From: Dendrophyllia cribrosa
Taxonomy: Eukaryota > Cnidaria > Anthozoa > Scleractinia > Dendrophylliidae
Length of the DNA stretch: 64,000 bases
NCBI GenBank assembly: GCA_024195265.1
Contig: JAJLRJ010000002.1
Location: 19,689,104-19,753,103, forward strand
Direction of reading: 5' to 3'
Below, piece after piece: positions 47,001 to 59,500 of the stretch. The translations under genes were made by a program, and so were the position numbers. Position 1 is the stretch's first letter, and each line of letters starts with the position of its first letter. Under the pieces are notes generated by a model that did not search any database, was not told where the DNA came from, and saw only the letters and a list, made by a program, of their open reading frames with translations.

Positions 47001-47239
47001 TTTAAATTATTAGTGGATCAACGTAGGGAGTGGTTACCCAATCTCCCGAGCCAGAGGCTCATGTAAAAAACGCTCGACAAAGAACTTCCCTGAAGTTTAT
47101 ATTCCAAAGGTTTGAGCACTGAAAGTTTATTTTTACAATGTTGGCAACAGAAAATACAACCCTAGATTAAGAACACCTTAATATACACCTTGATATACCG
47201 ATGACCCCAGTATAACGAGCGATATTCTTCAGCCCAGTC

Positions 47240-48026
47240 ATATTAAAATGTATGGAGTAATAATTTAAATCTAAATCAGTCCGAATGGGAGCACATTTTT
47301 AAATCATTAAACCGTCAATGTAAAGAAAATAAAATGAAAGAGTTTAATTACAAATTTATACACAGAATCATAGTTACCAAGAAAGAATTATATCGTTTTG
47401 GAATCAAACAAGATAGTAATTGCTTATACTGTGGAAATGAGGATTCTATTGAACATACTTTTATAGCCTGCCAATTTTCTAAGGCTTTCCAGCGTAGGGT
47501 CATAAAGTGGTTCAACGAGGCCAATCATACCAACCTACAGCCATCTACGAAAGAAATTTTATTTGGATTATCCCCCAGTACATCATTTGCCAGTAAATCT
47601 CTTTTAAGATTATTTAACTACACCTTGCTATATATGCGCTATTATATTTACACTAATAAACTCCATAACAGATCAATCACTCTCCTAGATTTTGTGAATA
47701 AAGTAAGTACAAAATATAAAATAGAAAACATAAACTAGAATCTAATTCTCTTATTTAATTATTTAACTATTGAAAATGCTCCTAAAAGAGATCGTCTTAA
47801 TAAACTTACGATTATTTTTGCCAACGTCTTGTAAATAAAGGAATTTATGTATGTACCTGATAGTAATAATGTAAATTTTGTAAGTATTATTGTATGTATT
47901 GTAATTAGTAGTAGTTTAAGTTCAAGTTGTTATTGACTTTTTTTCCTGTAAGTGTTGTAAAATGTTTGTACCTGCAAGCAAATAAAAATAAAAGTTACCT
48001 AAAAAAAAAAAAAAAAAAAAAAAAAA
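47240..48026 (+). pseudogene. L1/Tx1-like LINE C-terminal fragment
   Basis: 5'-truncated copy. WEHIFKSLNRQCKENK and EFNYKFIHRIIVTKKELYR are followed by the Cys-His knuckle CLYCGNEDSIEHTFIACQF, as at the C-terminus of L1-type ORF2 proteins; the frame is open from about 47250 to the stop at 47736-47738. A 3' UTR and a 26-base A run follow. It lacks endonuclease and RT, so it is a dead-on-arrival insertion. It is a different lineage from the LINE at 16815, but of the same general class. Confidence 0.75.
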
Positions 48027-48157
48027 TGTATTTACAATTTACTAGCCTAGCTTTAAACAATAAAAAAAAAATGTATTTACAATTTACTAGCCTAGCTTTA
48101 AACAAAAAAAAAATGTATTTACAATTTACTAGCCTAGCTTTAAACAATAAAAAAAAA
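48026..48157 (+). repeat. Three 42-45-bp units each ending in poly(A)
   Basis: The unit atgtatttacaatttactag plus cctagctttaaaca and an A run occurs three times (starts 48026, 48071, 48113), immediately after the LINE poly(A). It looks like slippage or repeated target copying at the LINE 3' junction. Confidence 0.8.
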
Positions 48158-48464
48158 ATAAATAAAAAAATAAAAATGTATGGAAACGAACGGCTCGATA
48201 AAACATTGTAAGGAACATATTTTCCCAGTCCCTTGGCACTTCGTTATATCAAGGCTTCACTCAGTAGCTTGAAGTGTTTAAAACAAGGCGACCTTATATA
48301 TGGCTCTATAACTTGAACAAAAATTTGTTTCTGGTGTTTCATACGATTGACTGACTCGACCATGCTGTTAGCTGTTCAATAAAAAAAATTACAGTTGAAA
48401 CTGAATCGTCCCTTTTAAGATTACGAGACCGAAGTTGTTATTTTCATAATAATGTCGCCTAAAA

Positions 48465-49660
48465 AGGTTTGCTCAGGTATGGCGTTCCGCAACCTCGTTC
48501 CCAGGGTCCTCCTCTCCCCCCCCCCAAGAGCGGAGGACCCTGGGAACGAGGTTGGGCGATCCATTGCGGACAAAAATACCTGAATTAAAAACAGAAGTCA
48601 AATATTATTTTTTCCTTCCATACTACAAAATACAAACCGAGTTTTGCAAAAGAGTGCCGGATCAGATTTTTTACATTCGACGTCAGTAAAACATTGTAAA
48701 AAAAAAAAAAAAACGAAACTTACCTATAAAATAGAATTCCAAAACACAAAATCAGATATCTATATATTTCAACGAATCGATAAAAAAATGTGTCGAGAGG
48801 CCGGAAGTAAGGTGTCGCGATCGAGATAAGTTAATTTTTTGGGGAGGCGAGAGGAAACGGAAGTTGATTATCGAGAAAAGGAAACGGAAGTAAAGTGAGC
48901 TGAGCTCGGAGAGGGAGTGGGAACGAAAGTAGTTCACTGAGTTCACTGAGCGGAATCTCATCTTCGTCAGCTTGAAGAAAGCATTGACGTTCAACGTGCG
49001 ATCGAAGAGAACTTGTGCGACGAAGAATGTATGACAAATCCGCCTGGAAATTTCTTTGTGAGTGGAGGTGACGGTAAGGCTCTACAAACCTGGATATTAA
49101 AGTTGAAAGGGTTCTTTCGCATCTTTCGCACTCGTCAAGACGTCCAAGTACGAATTCAGAGGTATTACAGGATGATGAATTTCGAAGAAGTTTCTCCAAC
49201 GAGAACAAGAACTCAGTGAAGTTTGGTAGCAATCTCGCCATTTTCATAAACTCCCTTCGTTCCCACACCCTCTCCCAGTTCTCTTCACTTCCGTTTCCTG
49301 TCGACTCGCAAATTTTCTTGATAATCAACAGTCCGTTCTTTCTCGCCTCACATTATATCGTATCTCGACACCTTACTTCCGTTTCCTCTCGACATATTTT
49401 TCTATCGATTTGTTCATCACATATTGAGATATTTCGATCTATAATTTTGTGTTTTGGAATTCTATTTTACAAGTAAGTTTCTTTTTATTTTTTTTTTAAT
49501 GTTTCCGGACGTCGAATGTGGAAAATCCGATCACTATTTTGCAAAACGCGGTATGTATTTTGTAGTTTCGATGGGTAAAAAACAGCTGATTGGACTTCTG
49601 ATTTTAATTCAGGTACTCTTTTCCGCAACGGAACGCCATACTCAAGTGTGAGAGTTACGT
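48465..49660. mobile_element. 1.2-kb element with long inverted arms
   Basis: The arms run inward from tatggcgttccg through acctgaattaaaa, tactacaaaatac, gttttgcaaaa, cattcgacgtc and gaaactta(c)ct to tgtgtcgag, and in reverse at the right. The left arm is interrupted by the 63-bp hairpin at 48491-48553. A 165-codon minus-strand ORF (48831-49328) crosses the loop; its centre (LLPNFTEFLFSLEKLL, FVLGRLDECERCERTLSTL) looks protein-like and leucine-rich but I do not recognise it. Each arm has a GTAAGT directed outward. Confidence 0.6.
48491..48553. repeat. 63-bp hairpin around poly(C)
   Basis: aacctcgttcccagggtcct and its exact complement flank a C-rich loop. It interrupts an arm of the larger element; the uninterrupted arm at the right shows the empty site (ggcgttccgttgcgg). 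49661-50547 has no recognised gene. Confidence 0.75.
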
Positions 49661-50547
49661 TGCGTTCTGACAGCGATTGCATTCAGGTAACTTTTTTGCT
49701 CATATCGTACAGGTTAAAGTTCGCACCAGTTTGAGTTCTTACCGGTCTCATGTTAAATCAGTCTCTTAGAAACAGATTTCCTGTGGCAAACATTCCAATT
49801 GCCAGTTTTAACTTAGTAAATAATAATAAATAATACCCTTACTGGAGTTGATCCCAGCCTTCCATGAACAGTTTTCCACATTTTTTCGACTAAAATCTTG
49901 AAACTAGTGGCCAAATTTCATTCACAGTTAAAACATTCTGAAAAAAATTTCGCCAATCTCCCACCCCACTCCCTCAACAATAAAGTGATCCGTCTTTTAA
50001 AAGCCGAGAAACTTTTCGTGACATGGCAAAGTGTTTAAACATGAAGTAATTTTAATGGAAGTAGTCAAGGCAATTATTCTCGACAAAGGCCGACAGGTTT
50101 TCTCTTCAACAAGAATTGGTAAGCTTTCTGGTGAGCTTCTTCCATTGCAGTTCAAAACAAAACAAGAACTGCTCTTTTCAATCATCCATTTGTTTATAAC
50201 TGACCCTTTTAGTGGGTTGAAAATATTATAACCCTCTTCTTTTCTTCACCGCCTTTACTCCTGATAATTTATGTACCAGTCCCATAGCTGGTACTTATTA
50301 GCTCGTACTTAGCTAGTACAAAGATCCCTTAACTCGAACACTCGAATGAAAGGGACTGAAAGCCAGTCTACGAAAAAAAAAAAGTGTATAGATATAAGTT
50401 TGAGTTCAAGAATTTGTGGAATTTTAATAGAACAGCGGCATTAACTTTTTATCCCTTAGTTTTATTCCAAGACATTTATTCTACAAGGATTCATGTGCAA
50501 TAATGTGACACTTTGAGATTAAATAAATTTCTGCGCTCTTAGAATTT

Positions 50548-53500
50548 ATGGCGAGGAGTCCAATCAAAGCTGCAAGTGAAAATGACGTCACACAACCTGC
50601 AAAGGAAGCACTGGATTTTGATGACGCCACTTTAAGAGGTGAGTCAAGACATCTAGAAACGGATTCAGTTATTTGAAATGTATGTCACATTCAAGCAGGA
50701 GCTACTGCGTATAGCAATCAAAATATTCACAATATGAATATCGTTCAACCTGTACTAAACATACAAACAAGTAAAACACGCATCAACTGAGTTATCTATT
50801 AGTCTGGTTTTTCTTATGCTTGGTTTAAATTACCTAGTTATTGATTAGTCATAGACAAAGCAAAAATGAAACACAGAATCGATATTTTGAAAACTCAATT
50901 CATTAGTGAAAAGTTAAAACAACAGTGTTTGCCTGATAGTGGAGACAAAGAAAATACTAGGTCCGCAAAGCGTACCTGAATGTTATACATGTTTATTCGT
51001 TTGGCTTTTTCTAGGTAATTCTCAAGCGTGATGCATTCTTTGGACCATTTTTACAGCTTTTAGCTAGGAGAATTGCATGTCAAACTAATCAATTTCATAT
51101 GTTATTGTTCTTAAATTTTACGAGGCGTGTTCGAATTTACTTGACTGACATTCGTGACGTAGCCCTTATGTCACAAATTCCACGATTCACGCTTAACATC
51201 CATGATGTACTTCATGTAATATGATGTTAAAGTGTACACCTTTTTAGAGAAAGTTTCAACTCATATTATACGAAGTATATAGTGGAATCAGGCTACGGCT
51301 GTCTACTCCGGTTCCTAGGGTAGTTACAATATTAAAATATTAGTCTGTGTCTTCGTTCCAGCAAAAGCAGAGGTTTACAAGAATGAAGGAAATGATGCAT
51401 ACGGAAAGAAAGATTTTGCCAACGCCATTTACTTCTACACTGAAGGAATTAAAGTGAAATGCAAGGATGAAGAACTGAATAGCAAGCTGTACAACAACAG
51501 GGCGACAGCACATTTCTATTTGGGTAAGGTGTCTTAAGTTTACTGCGCTTTCAAAAACACGCTAAATCTAAAGTTCAATCCTAGGTTTACATTTTCCATT
51601 GCCGTCAATCATCGTTATGGAGGACCCTTGAAAACAGAAGCTAACAGAAATAAACAACTTCCACCAATCACAACTTACAAATATGACCATTTAACCCTAT
51701 TGAGTGAAACATCCGTAGTTGTTTCATGGGATAATTACGGTGTGAAAAAATAAAAATTGCTCGTCGAGTTTTGAACTTCAGAGTTCGCGTGTTATTGATA
51801 AGCACATTAGAGCAGTTTTCAATTGAGTGTCGTAAAACCAAAACCAAAGTAATTACTCTGACAAATCACAGCAGTCGTAAACAATCCAATGAACCAATCA
51901 GAGCTCGAAGCAATTACATGTCGGCGGCGCCAAGCGCGGGAAAACGCGTACGAGCAAGTCACGATTGGTTGTGGTTTTACTTCTGATTGGTCGAGAAAGT
52001 GGCGCGAGATTTTTTAGCCAATCACAAAGCGTAGCAATGAAAAACCAAAGCAATTGTGTAATTACTCTTGACACTCAGTTGAAAACTGCTCTAAAATATT
52101 GTGATAGGTTTAGAAATCATGTCATATTAAAACAGCTTTAACGGTTTCTCCTAGTTCCATATTCGTGATTAAATTCAACATTTCAACATAAAAGATAAAT
52201 TCTCTTCGTTGATTTCAAAGATAAGAATAGCCTACGGTCATCATAACACAACAAGGATGAGAGAACAGAGCAATGTTTAAAACAGTATAGTTGAGAAGGT
52301 GGGTTGAAATTGCACTACGTGATGCCATCACAGGCAGCCCAGCTTATTAACAACAAAACAACTCTGATAAAAAAATAAATTTCGGTTTCTCCTCAGTAGT
52401 AAACAATTGCGTTCTGTCGGTCCCAAAGGCCTATTTCCTTCAGCATCTCTGTCATCCCACTTCGCATTTTACGTTTACGAACCCTTTTCCTTCCACTTTA
52501 GGCACTCGTGTAAGATAAATACGCGGGTTTGCACTTTGTCTATTCCACGTTCGAACATAGCCTAGCGACATTCACCTTCTTCTTTGATTGTATTGTATCG
52601 TATATTATTCTTTTTACTTGATCGCTAATGGCCTTCTGTTTGCCATTCTTTTGCATCTCAACTTTTGACTTTCATTGGCTAGAAAAACTTAACCTTAGTA
52701 TCCTTTTCAAGTTTCTTCAATTTCTTCTCATCTCATCCTCATCTCATCCTCCAAGTTTCACCCGCCGTTCAGCAGCATCACAATGACAGCAGACTGGTGA
52801 TCAGTCCTATTTTAGTCTCTTTGATTAACTGGCTGCTCTTCAATATCTTTCCCAAGTTGTTATGGAATGCCCTTATCTTTCCTTATCTTTTTGTTGTTAT
52901 CTTCCACTACATCGCGCTACTTGTTGAACCTGACCTCGTCTTCTCAACGTTCATCGTTATCAAAATTCTGCTCTATGGCGAGAATTATCATAGAACAAAT
53001 AAACCATTAACGACTGCATAAAGAGTGTTATGCAAGGATAAATGCCTAACAGTAGCAAGGCGTTCCCCATAAAAAAACGTCAGTTAGCTTCAATATTTAA
53101 CCCGTGTTTATGCATTTAAAATAAGCGTAGAGTCGAACCCCTACTAAATCGCCACCCTCTTTTAAATCAGTAAGCGGCCAGTTTTTGACGAATGTGTTGC
53201 GTAATCAGAACAAAGTTACAAGTAAGCTGAAGTAAGCGGTTAAGTGATCGACTATAACAACGTTCAGGGCAGTAAAGTTCATAACTTAACTGCCGGCACA
53301 GCCACCAGTCGCACTTTAGATTGTCCATAGCGGTTGAAACCCACAGTTAAAGTCCATAATCTGAACGTATTTGAAAGAAAACATCCAGCTGAAGCCAAGC
53401 GCCGTCTCAAACTCACTTCGTGACACGTGTACAACGTGAGCGGATGTTATATAACTCATGTTACACGTGAGTTGATCATCAATTCTTTGACTGTTTCTAC

Positions 53501-56500
53501 TCAGAATCACGCCACTTATTCAACTTCAGTATTCAATTTCAGAAATCATCTTTTAACACTAGCAGCGTGAAAATGTCATATTATACTATTTTAATCAATA
53601 GCTATAGAAACGTTGGCGAAATATCTTTTATTTGCCTGTCCATTCGCTGGTCTCTGCATAAGGCTTACGCATATTTACGCAATTTAGGTTGTCGGATGAT
53701 AGATAACTTCAAGCGTACGCAACGAGACCGCAAGTAACTATGGGTAGTTGTAAATTGGTCTTAGCTTAGTTCGCGGTTTTTGCGTTTGTTAGTGCAATGA
53801 GTGAGGTAGATGTTAGCACCATAAATGTTTGCCTTCGCTGTATGGACGAGGTATTTTAAATTGCTTTGGTCAATTTATTGTATACACCTAATTGCAGTAA
53901 CGTTGTCATAGAAAAAAGCCAAATAGGAATTAATTAGCTTAGGGCCTGGTCGCACTACAGTCAAAAACAAAAATTAGCCCGTGAAAAATCAAGGAAAACA
54001 AAAGAAATCGCTCCGGTGGGACACGCTTTTTGTGGAATGTTTTTGTTTTTATGTCATTTTGCACGGACTAATTTTTGTTTTTGACTGTAGTGCGACCAGG
54101 CCCTTAATCATCATTCACAGCGACAAGCGGCACGATTAAGCGTGCAGCGGCTATTGTTAATTTAAATTAAGCGTGCAGCGGCTATTGTTAATTTAAATTA
54201 AGCGTGCAGCGGCTATTGTTATTTATATGCATAACGAATTCCTATTGGCCTTTTTTTATTTTTCGTTTTTACATTTTTCATTTCTCTATGACAACGTTAT
54301 TGCAATTAGGTGTACATAAAAATCCCAAAGTACCTTGCGGTCTCGTTGCGTATGCTTGAATCTCTCATCCGACAACCTAAATTGAAATAGCTGTATATTT
54401 TGCCCGTTCGACATCGGACGTCCGAGCAGCAAAACCAGGGGGAGGGGGGGGGGGGGGGGGGTTACTCTGCAAATTTTTAGGTGGGGGTGTGCCGCTGGGA
54501 CTCTGAGACCCTTAGCCTATACTAGACCATTTTAGCTGCATTTTGCAACCCTATTCTAGACTAAACACCTAAAAACCCTACCCTATCCTAGACCTATTCC
54601 AGACTTGCTATTTTCCAGAAACTCGTTCACTATCACAGTTATTAGTTAACAGAGGTCAGTAAAAATGCCGTACTGCCCGCCGTACCGATTTTTAAATGCC
54701 ATTTGCCAGTAAACCTTGTCTAGACTTAATTTCTTTACGCAACTGAAAAAAATGATACCCTATTCTAGACCAAAAATCTCTGATAACTATACCCTATCCC
54801 AGACTAAACTGCCTGAAAACCATACCCTTCACAGCGGCACATACCTATATAGCTCATATATGGGAGTACCTCCCCCCCCCGCCCCCGGGCAGCAAAACAA
54901 GTAGCAGAGGTGAGGGTCCGAATGTTGTTTCGTATTCACTGGACCAGAAAATACAAAAGTGATTTAAATCGTTGAATTAAATATTTACCCCGTGTTTATG
55001 TTAAAATAAGCATACAGTCGAACGCTTATTAAACGGCCACCCCCTTTTAAGCGGCCAGAATTTATTGTCACTTCAATACTGCAAATAGAACCCCTATTAA
55101 GCAGCAAAACATATTAGCGTGACATGAAAACGAAACAACTGATAACGTAATACACTGGGAAATTACAAAAAAAGTTTACATCCCAAAAATGACCCGACCA
55201 AATGATCGAGTGCTTATTTGCATATATGTCCCCGTATACAATACTCTCGTTCAACACTTCGCGTATTCACGAGATAAAAATATATAAAAAGTAAGAGCTT
55301 TCGTCATGATTTCTTGTTATGCGCTTTAGTTGTTCCGTTGAGGTAATCAGTTCCAGTTGATTCTAACCGAGATAATTTTTCTCACATACAATTAGAATAC
55401 ATGTAGGCACAATATCTTTTTTCTTGCAGAGAATTATCGCGATTCACTGAGTGACGCAAGAGCTGCGACAACATTACAACCCACTTACCTCAAGGCGATT
55501 GTTAGAGGTGAGAATAAATGAAGTTATTATATTTTACACGCACCTAATAAAATACCCTTTAGCTAAAATGGTATTGCACTGTATGTTATTCTATCCTTAA
55601 AGATGGACCACAAGGTTACCATTTTATGTACTTATTATGTATGTATATAACTATTAGGTATTTTTAGTATATGTAAATTAGCTTTTTAATATTTAAGTTT
55701 TGTAACACCAGTAACACAACCCCACAAGCGTCAGCTTTAATTTTCATCGTGTTTAAATAAAAGATATTGTATTGTATTGTAGGTTACCTTATTGAAGATT
55801 ACCATTTTAGAATCGAGTTGTTTTAGCTGGAATTAATAATTAGGGTAGAAAAGGTCCTTGCGGACGTTCGCGCAAATTATAAATCGGCATTCTTACTACA
55901 CACGCAATTCATGTCGCAATGCCATGCCATGTTAGCCGTTGCGTTTACTTTCCTTAGACTTAACTCACTTCAGTGGAAGGTCGATGAAGCTTTTTTTTAT
56001 GTGATAAATCATTTCCTTACCAATGTTCCTACTTTTTATGAAAATAGAAAATAGAAAAATTTGTGTTCTGGAAGGCTGATTCAGTTTTTTTCTTAAATTT
56101 TTCCTCCCAACGAATTTCCCTCATATTGAATGTATGTACGGGGCTTGCAAATGCTCTCCTTAAAGGTTAAGTTTACTTAGTGGGATCATATTGGTTAAAA
56201 TTATGTATTTAATAGACGCACTTCTAAAAAAATTAGAAAAGCCACAAAGGCCATGTTGAGTCTGAGTATTTTTCGAAGGTCTTATCTGCAAAACGCATTC
56301 AGTGATCCCTTTGGTTTTATTTTTCATTTCTGACGAGGATTGTTTATAATCTTGCTGTAGAAAGAGTTTGAAAGAAATCTGTGTTACAGAAGATTTTCGC
56401 CACAGCGAAGTTGCTTTAGAGGTCTTAGAAATTATAATCTATCTGGATAGTCAAAACGCGTCTTAGGAGGAATCAGAAGTGTCCGTAAGAAGAATTTTGA

Positions 56501-59500
56501 CAGTACTTTTTCCAACTGTCTTTCCTTTCTTTTCTTTATCATTAGGCGCAAGTGCCTGTTTGAAGCTGAATCAGTTTGAAGAGGCTATCACGTGGTGTGA
56601 TAAAGGACTATCCGTATCCTTTATTATATTCTATTTATGTCCTACGTAGCATCTTAATTACCATATGAAGAAAATATAACAAAATGTAGCAGAAAGAGGG
56701 TATGGGATGCAGATACCCACCATTCTGGTTCTGAAACACACTCTGGCAGTATTGAAACACACTCTGATAGTATTGAAACACACTCTGATAGTATTGAAAC
56801 ACACTCTGATAGTATTGAAACACACTCTGATAGTATTGAAACACACTCTGATAGTATTGAAACACACTCTGATAGTATTGAAACACACTCTGATAGTATT
56901 GAAACACACTCTGATAGTATTGAAACACACTCTGATAGTATTGAAACACACTCTGATAGTATTGAAACACACTCTGATAGTATTGAAACACACTCTGATA
57001 GTATTGAAACACACTCTGGCAGTATTGAAACACACTCTGATAGTATTGAAACACACTCTGATAGTATTGAAACACACTCTGGCAGTATTGAAACACACTC
57101 TGACAGTATTGAAACACACTCTGATAGTATTGAAACACACTCTGATAGTATTGAAACACACTCTGATAGTATTGAAACACACTCTGATAGTATTGAAACA
57201 CACTCTGATAGTATTGAAACACACTCTGATAGTATTGAAACACACTCCGGCTGATAGTATTGAAACACACTCTGATAGTATTGAAACACACTCCGGCTGA
57301 TAGTAATGTATTTCCCATGGGCATACGCATCATTACCATGCTTGGCATTCGCAGTTTTTGCCTATTTATACCACTCCTTGATTCGTGCTATTCACTTGAC
57401 GCCAATCAGCCATCCTACAACTTTGCTCGGGGTAATTTTACCAGTTATGACCGACGAAGCGTAGGTTAACGTAGCAGCGATTCGAAAGGACTTCGACCAA
57501 TTTAAGGATTTTTTACTAGACCAGCTTCGCCAGCATAAAACCGAATTGTCCGCTCAATTTAGTAAATCTAGCGAGGCAGCAGATTCCGCTTTCCAGATAT
57601 CCAAACAACTGAAATTCGGTGCGTCACATTCAAGTACTCCGGCAACGAGAAGAGCTACAAGTTCAACTCCGCGGTTATTGACAAGTTACAAAGTGCGCTT
57701 ATCGCCAGAACAGCCGAAGAAAAGGAACTATTAATACGCGAAGCTATCGATCGCCTGGAGTAAAGGAACCGTAAAATCAGAATTGAAGACTCCTCCGAGG
57801 TCGGTTGGTTAACGGCGAAACACTACGAGGGTAACGCCGTCGCATTGAGTCCCGAAGACGACAAGAAAATTCGTGCGGCGGAGAAGGAGGCGCCACGTGA
57901 ACTCGGCCGCAATAGGATCAAACGTAATGTGGAGCGATCTCAGGGCAGTAGTTTGCAATATTCTTCATACGGGGTCCGTTACGCAGGACAAGGAAGCTCG
58001 TCCAGGTTTTTCAACCAGCCCTCGCAGTTCAGACAGCCGGACTAACCAAGGGAACACTGTCATTTCTGCAGAAATTCCCGGCGTTGGTGGCGCGAATGTC
58101 CCAGTCCGTCTTGTTAGATTCAATCCCATTGGCAACACCAGTAGCACAGCCTCAAGTACCTCTTCGCCTTATACGGCCGCCCGGTCATGATGGCAGCAGG
58201 CAGTTCGCGGACGTCTCTCAAGAATTTTTCTAGAAACTTTCGCAGTAGTACTATCGAGGAGGAATTGGACGCTTTAATGACAGATAAGTGTAACAATGAT
58301 TTGCTCGAATTTTTTAGGAATAGCTTGCATGAGTACGAGCTGCGACGCCTATTGTCAAAGGGCGTTTACGAGCGCATATTCAATTTTGGATAGATATTGG
58401 TGCACCCGAATGGGTTTTGGGTGTCATTAAGCATGGTTATTTTATTCCTTTTGAGGCAACACCTCCTAGCATTTATTTAGGTAATAACAGGTCGGCCAAA
58501 AGTCACCCCCTTTTTGTGCCTCAAGCTGTTTTAAATCTCCTTGAATTAGGTCTGATCACTGTAATGTTTTCTCTCCGACCGTCGTCAATCCGCTTACCGT
58601 TTCTTTCCAATTCGGAGGGCAAGGGAAGGCTTATTCTCGATTTGCGCCACGTCAATAAATACGTTCCGAAGGCTAGGTCTCGTATGGAGAATTGGAGAGT
58701 TTTCATGCAGTACATTGCCCCGGACGGGTTTTTATTTTAATTCGATATGAAGTCAGGATCCCATCATATAGACATTGCTTACCCACATCAACAGTTTCTG
58801 GGGTTTTCGTGGCCTCTCAATTCATCAACCGACAGATTTTTCTGTTTCAACGTGCTACCTTTCGGTTTGTCTTCCGCCCCTTATCTTTTAACAAAGTCAT
58901 TCCGTCCACTCGTAAGGCATTGGAGAGCCCAAGGTTTTCATTTCGTTTTGCATTTGATGACGGCGCGTTTTGTGAGATAGATTTGCCTTCTGCTCGCTTC
59001 GCTGCCGAGATTATTCGTTCCGATTTGGCTAAGGCCGGAATTGTCGCTAATAGCAGCAAATCTATCTGGGTTCCAACTCAGGTTATGGAATGGCTGGGTT
59101 TAATATGGAATCTTCGGGAGGGTCTAGTTCTGGCCATCCCGCCGGCCAGGCTTCAAAAGCTTCTTGATTCATTGCGATCACTTAGGAATCATTTGCTTTA
59201 CTTCGCTCCGCGTTTTCTTGCCTCCGTTGTGGGAAAGATGGTTTCGCTTGCGCCAGGAGTGGGGAATGTCAGTGTACTCATGTCTAGGTTTTTACAATCT
59301 GCTGTTAGTTTTTGGGATTCTTGGGATAACCTAACTTCCTACCAATTTTACCCCCAGTGTTCGGCCGAAATTGACTTTTGGTCACGCAATTGCTCCAAAT
59401 TATCCAATTTTGCATGCGGAGGTCACGCATTATGCCTAGATTCTCACGAATTCGAGCTGTTTTTACAAGCCTTTTCCTCTATTCAGACGAAGCAAGACAG

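Larger units (their letters stand above)
53680..54384. mobile_element. Foldback element caatttaggttgtcgg...
   Basis: The arms share caatttaggttgtcggatga, aacgagaccgcaag and, deeper, acacctaattgcagtaacgttgtcat with their complements. It contains another element at 53942-54103 and a 31-bp triplication at 54137-54229. It lies in intron 2 of the TPR gene. Confidence 0.75.

Noticed and set aside
56635..57348. Very long ORFs (195-237 codons) on both strands across the 21-bp array
   Set aside because: The 21-bp period keeps any frame open and all six frames give simple heptads; there are no splice or start signals and both strands are equally open.
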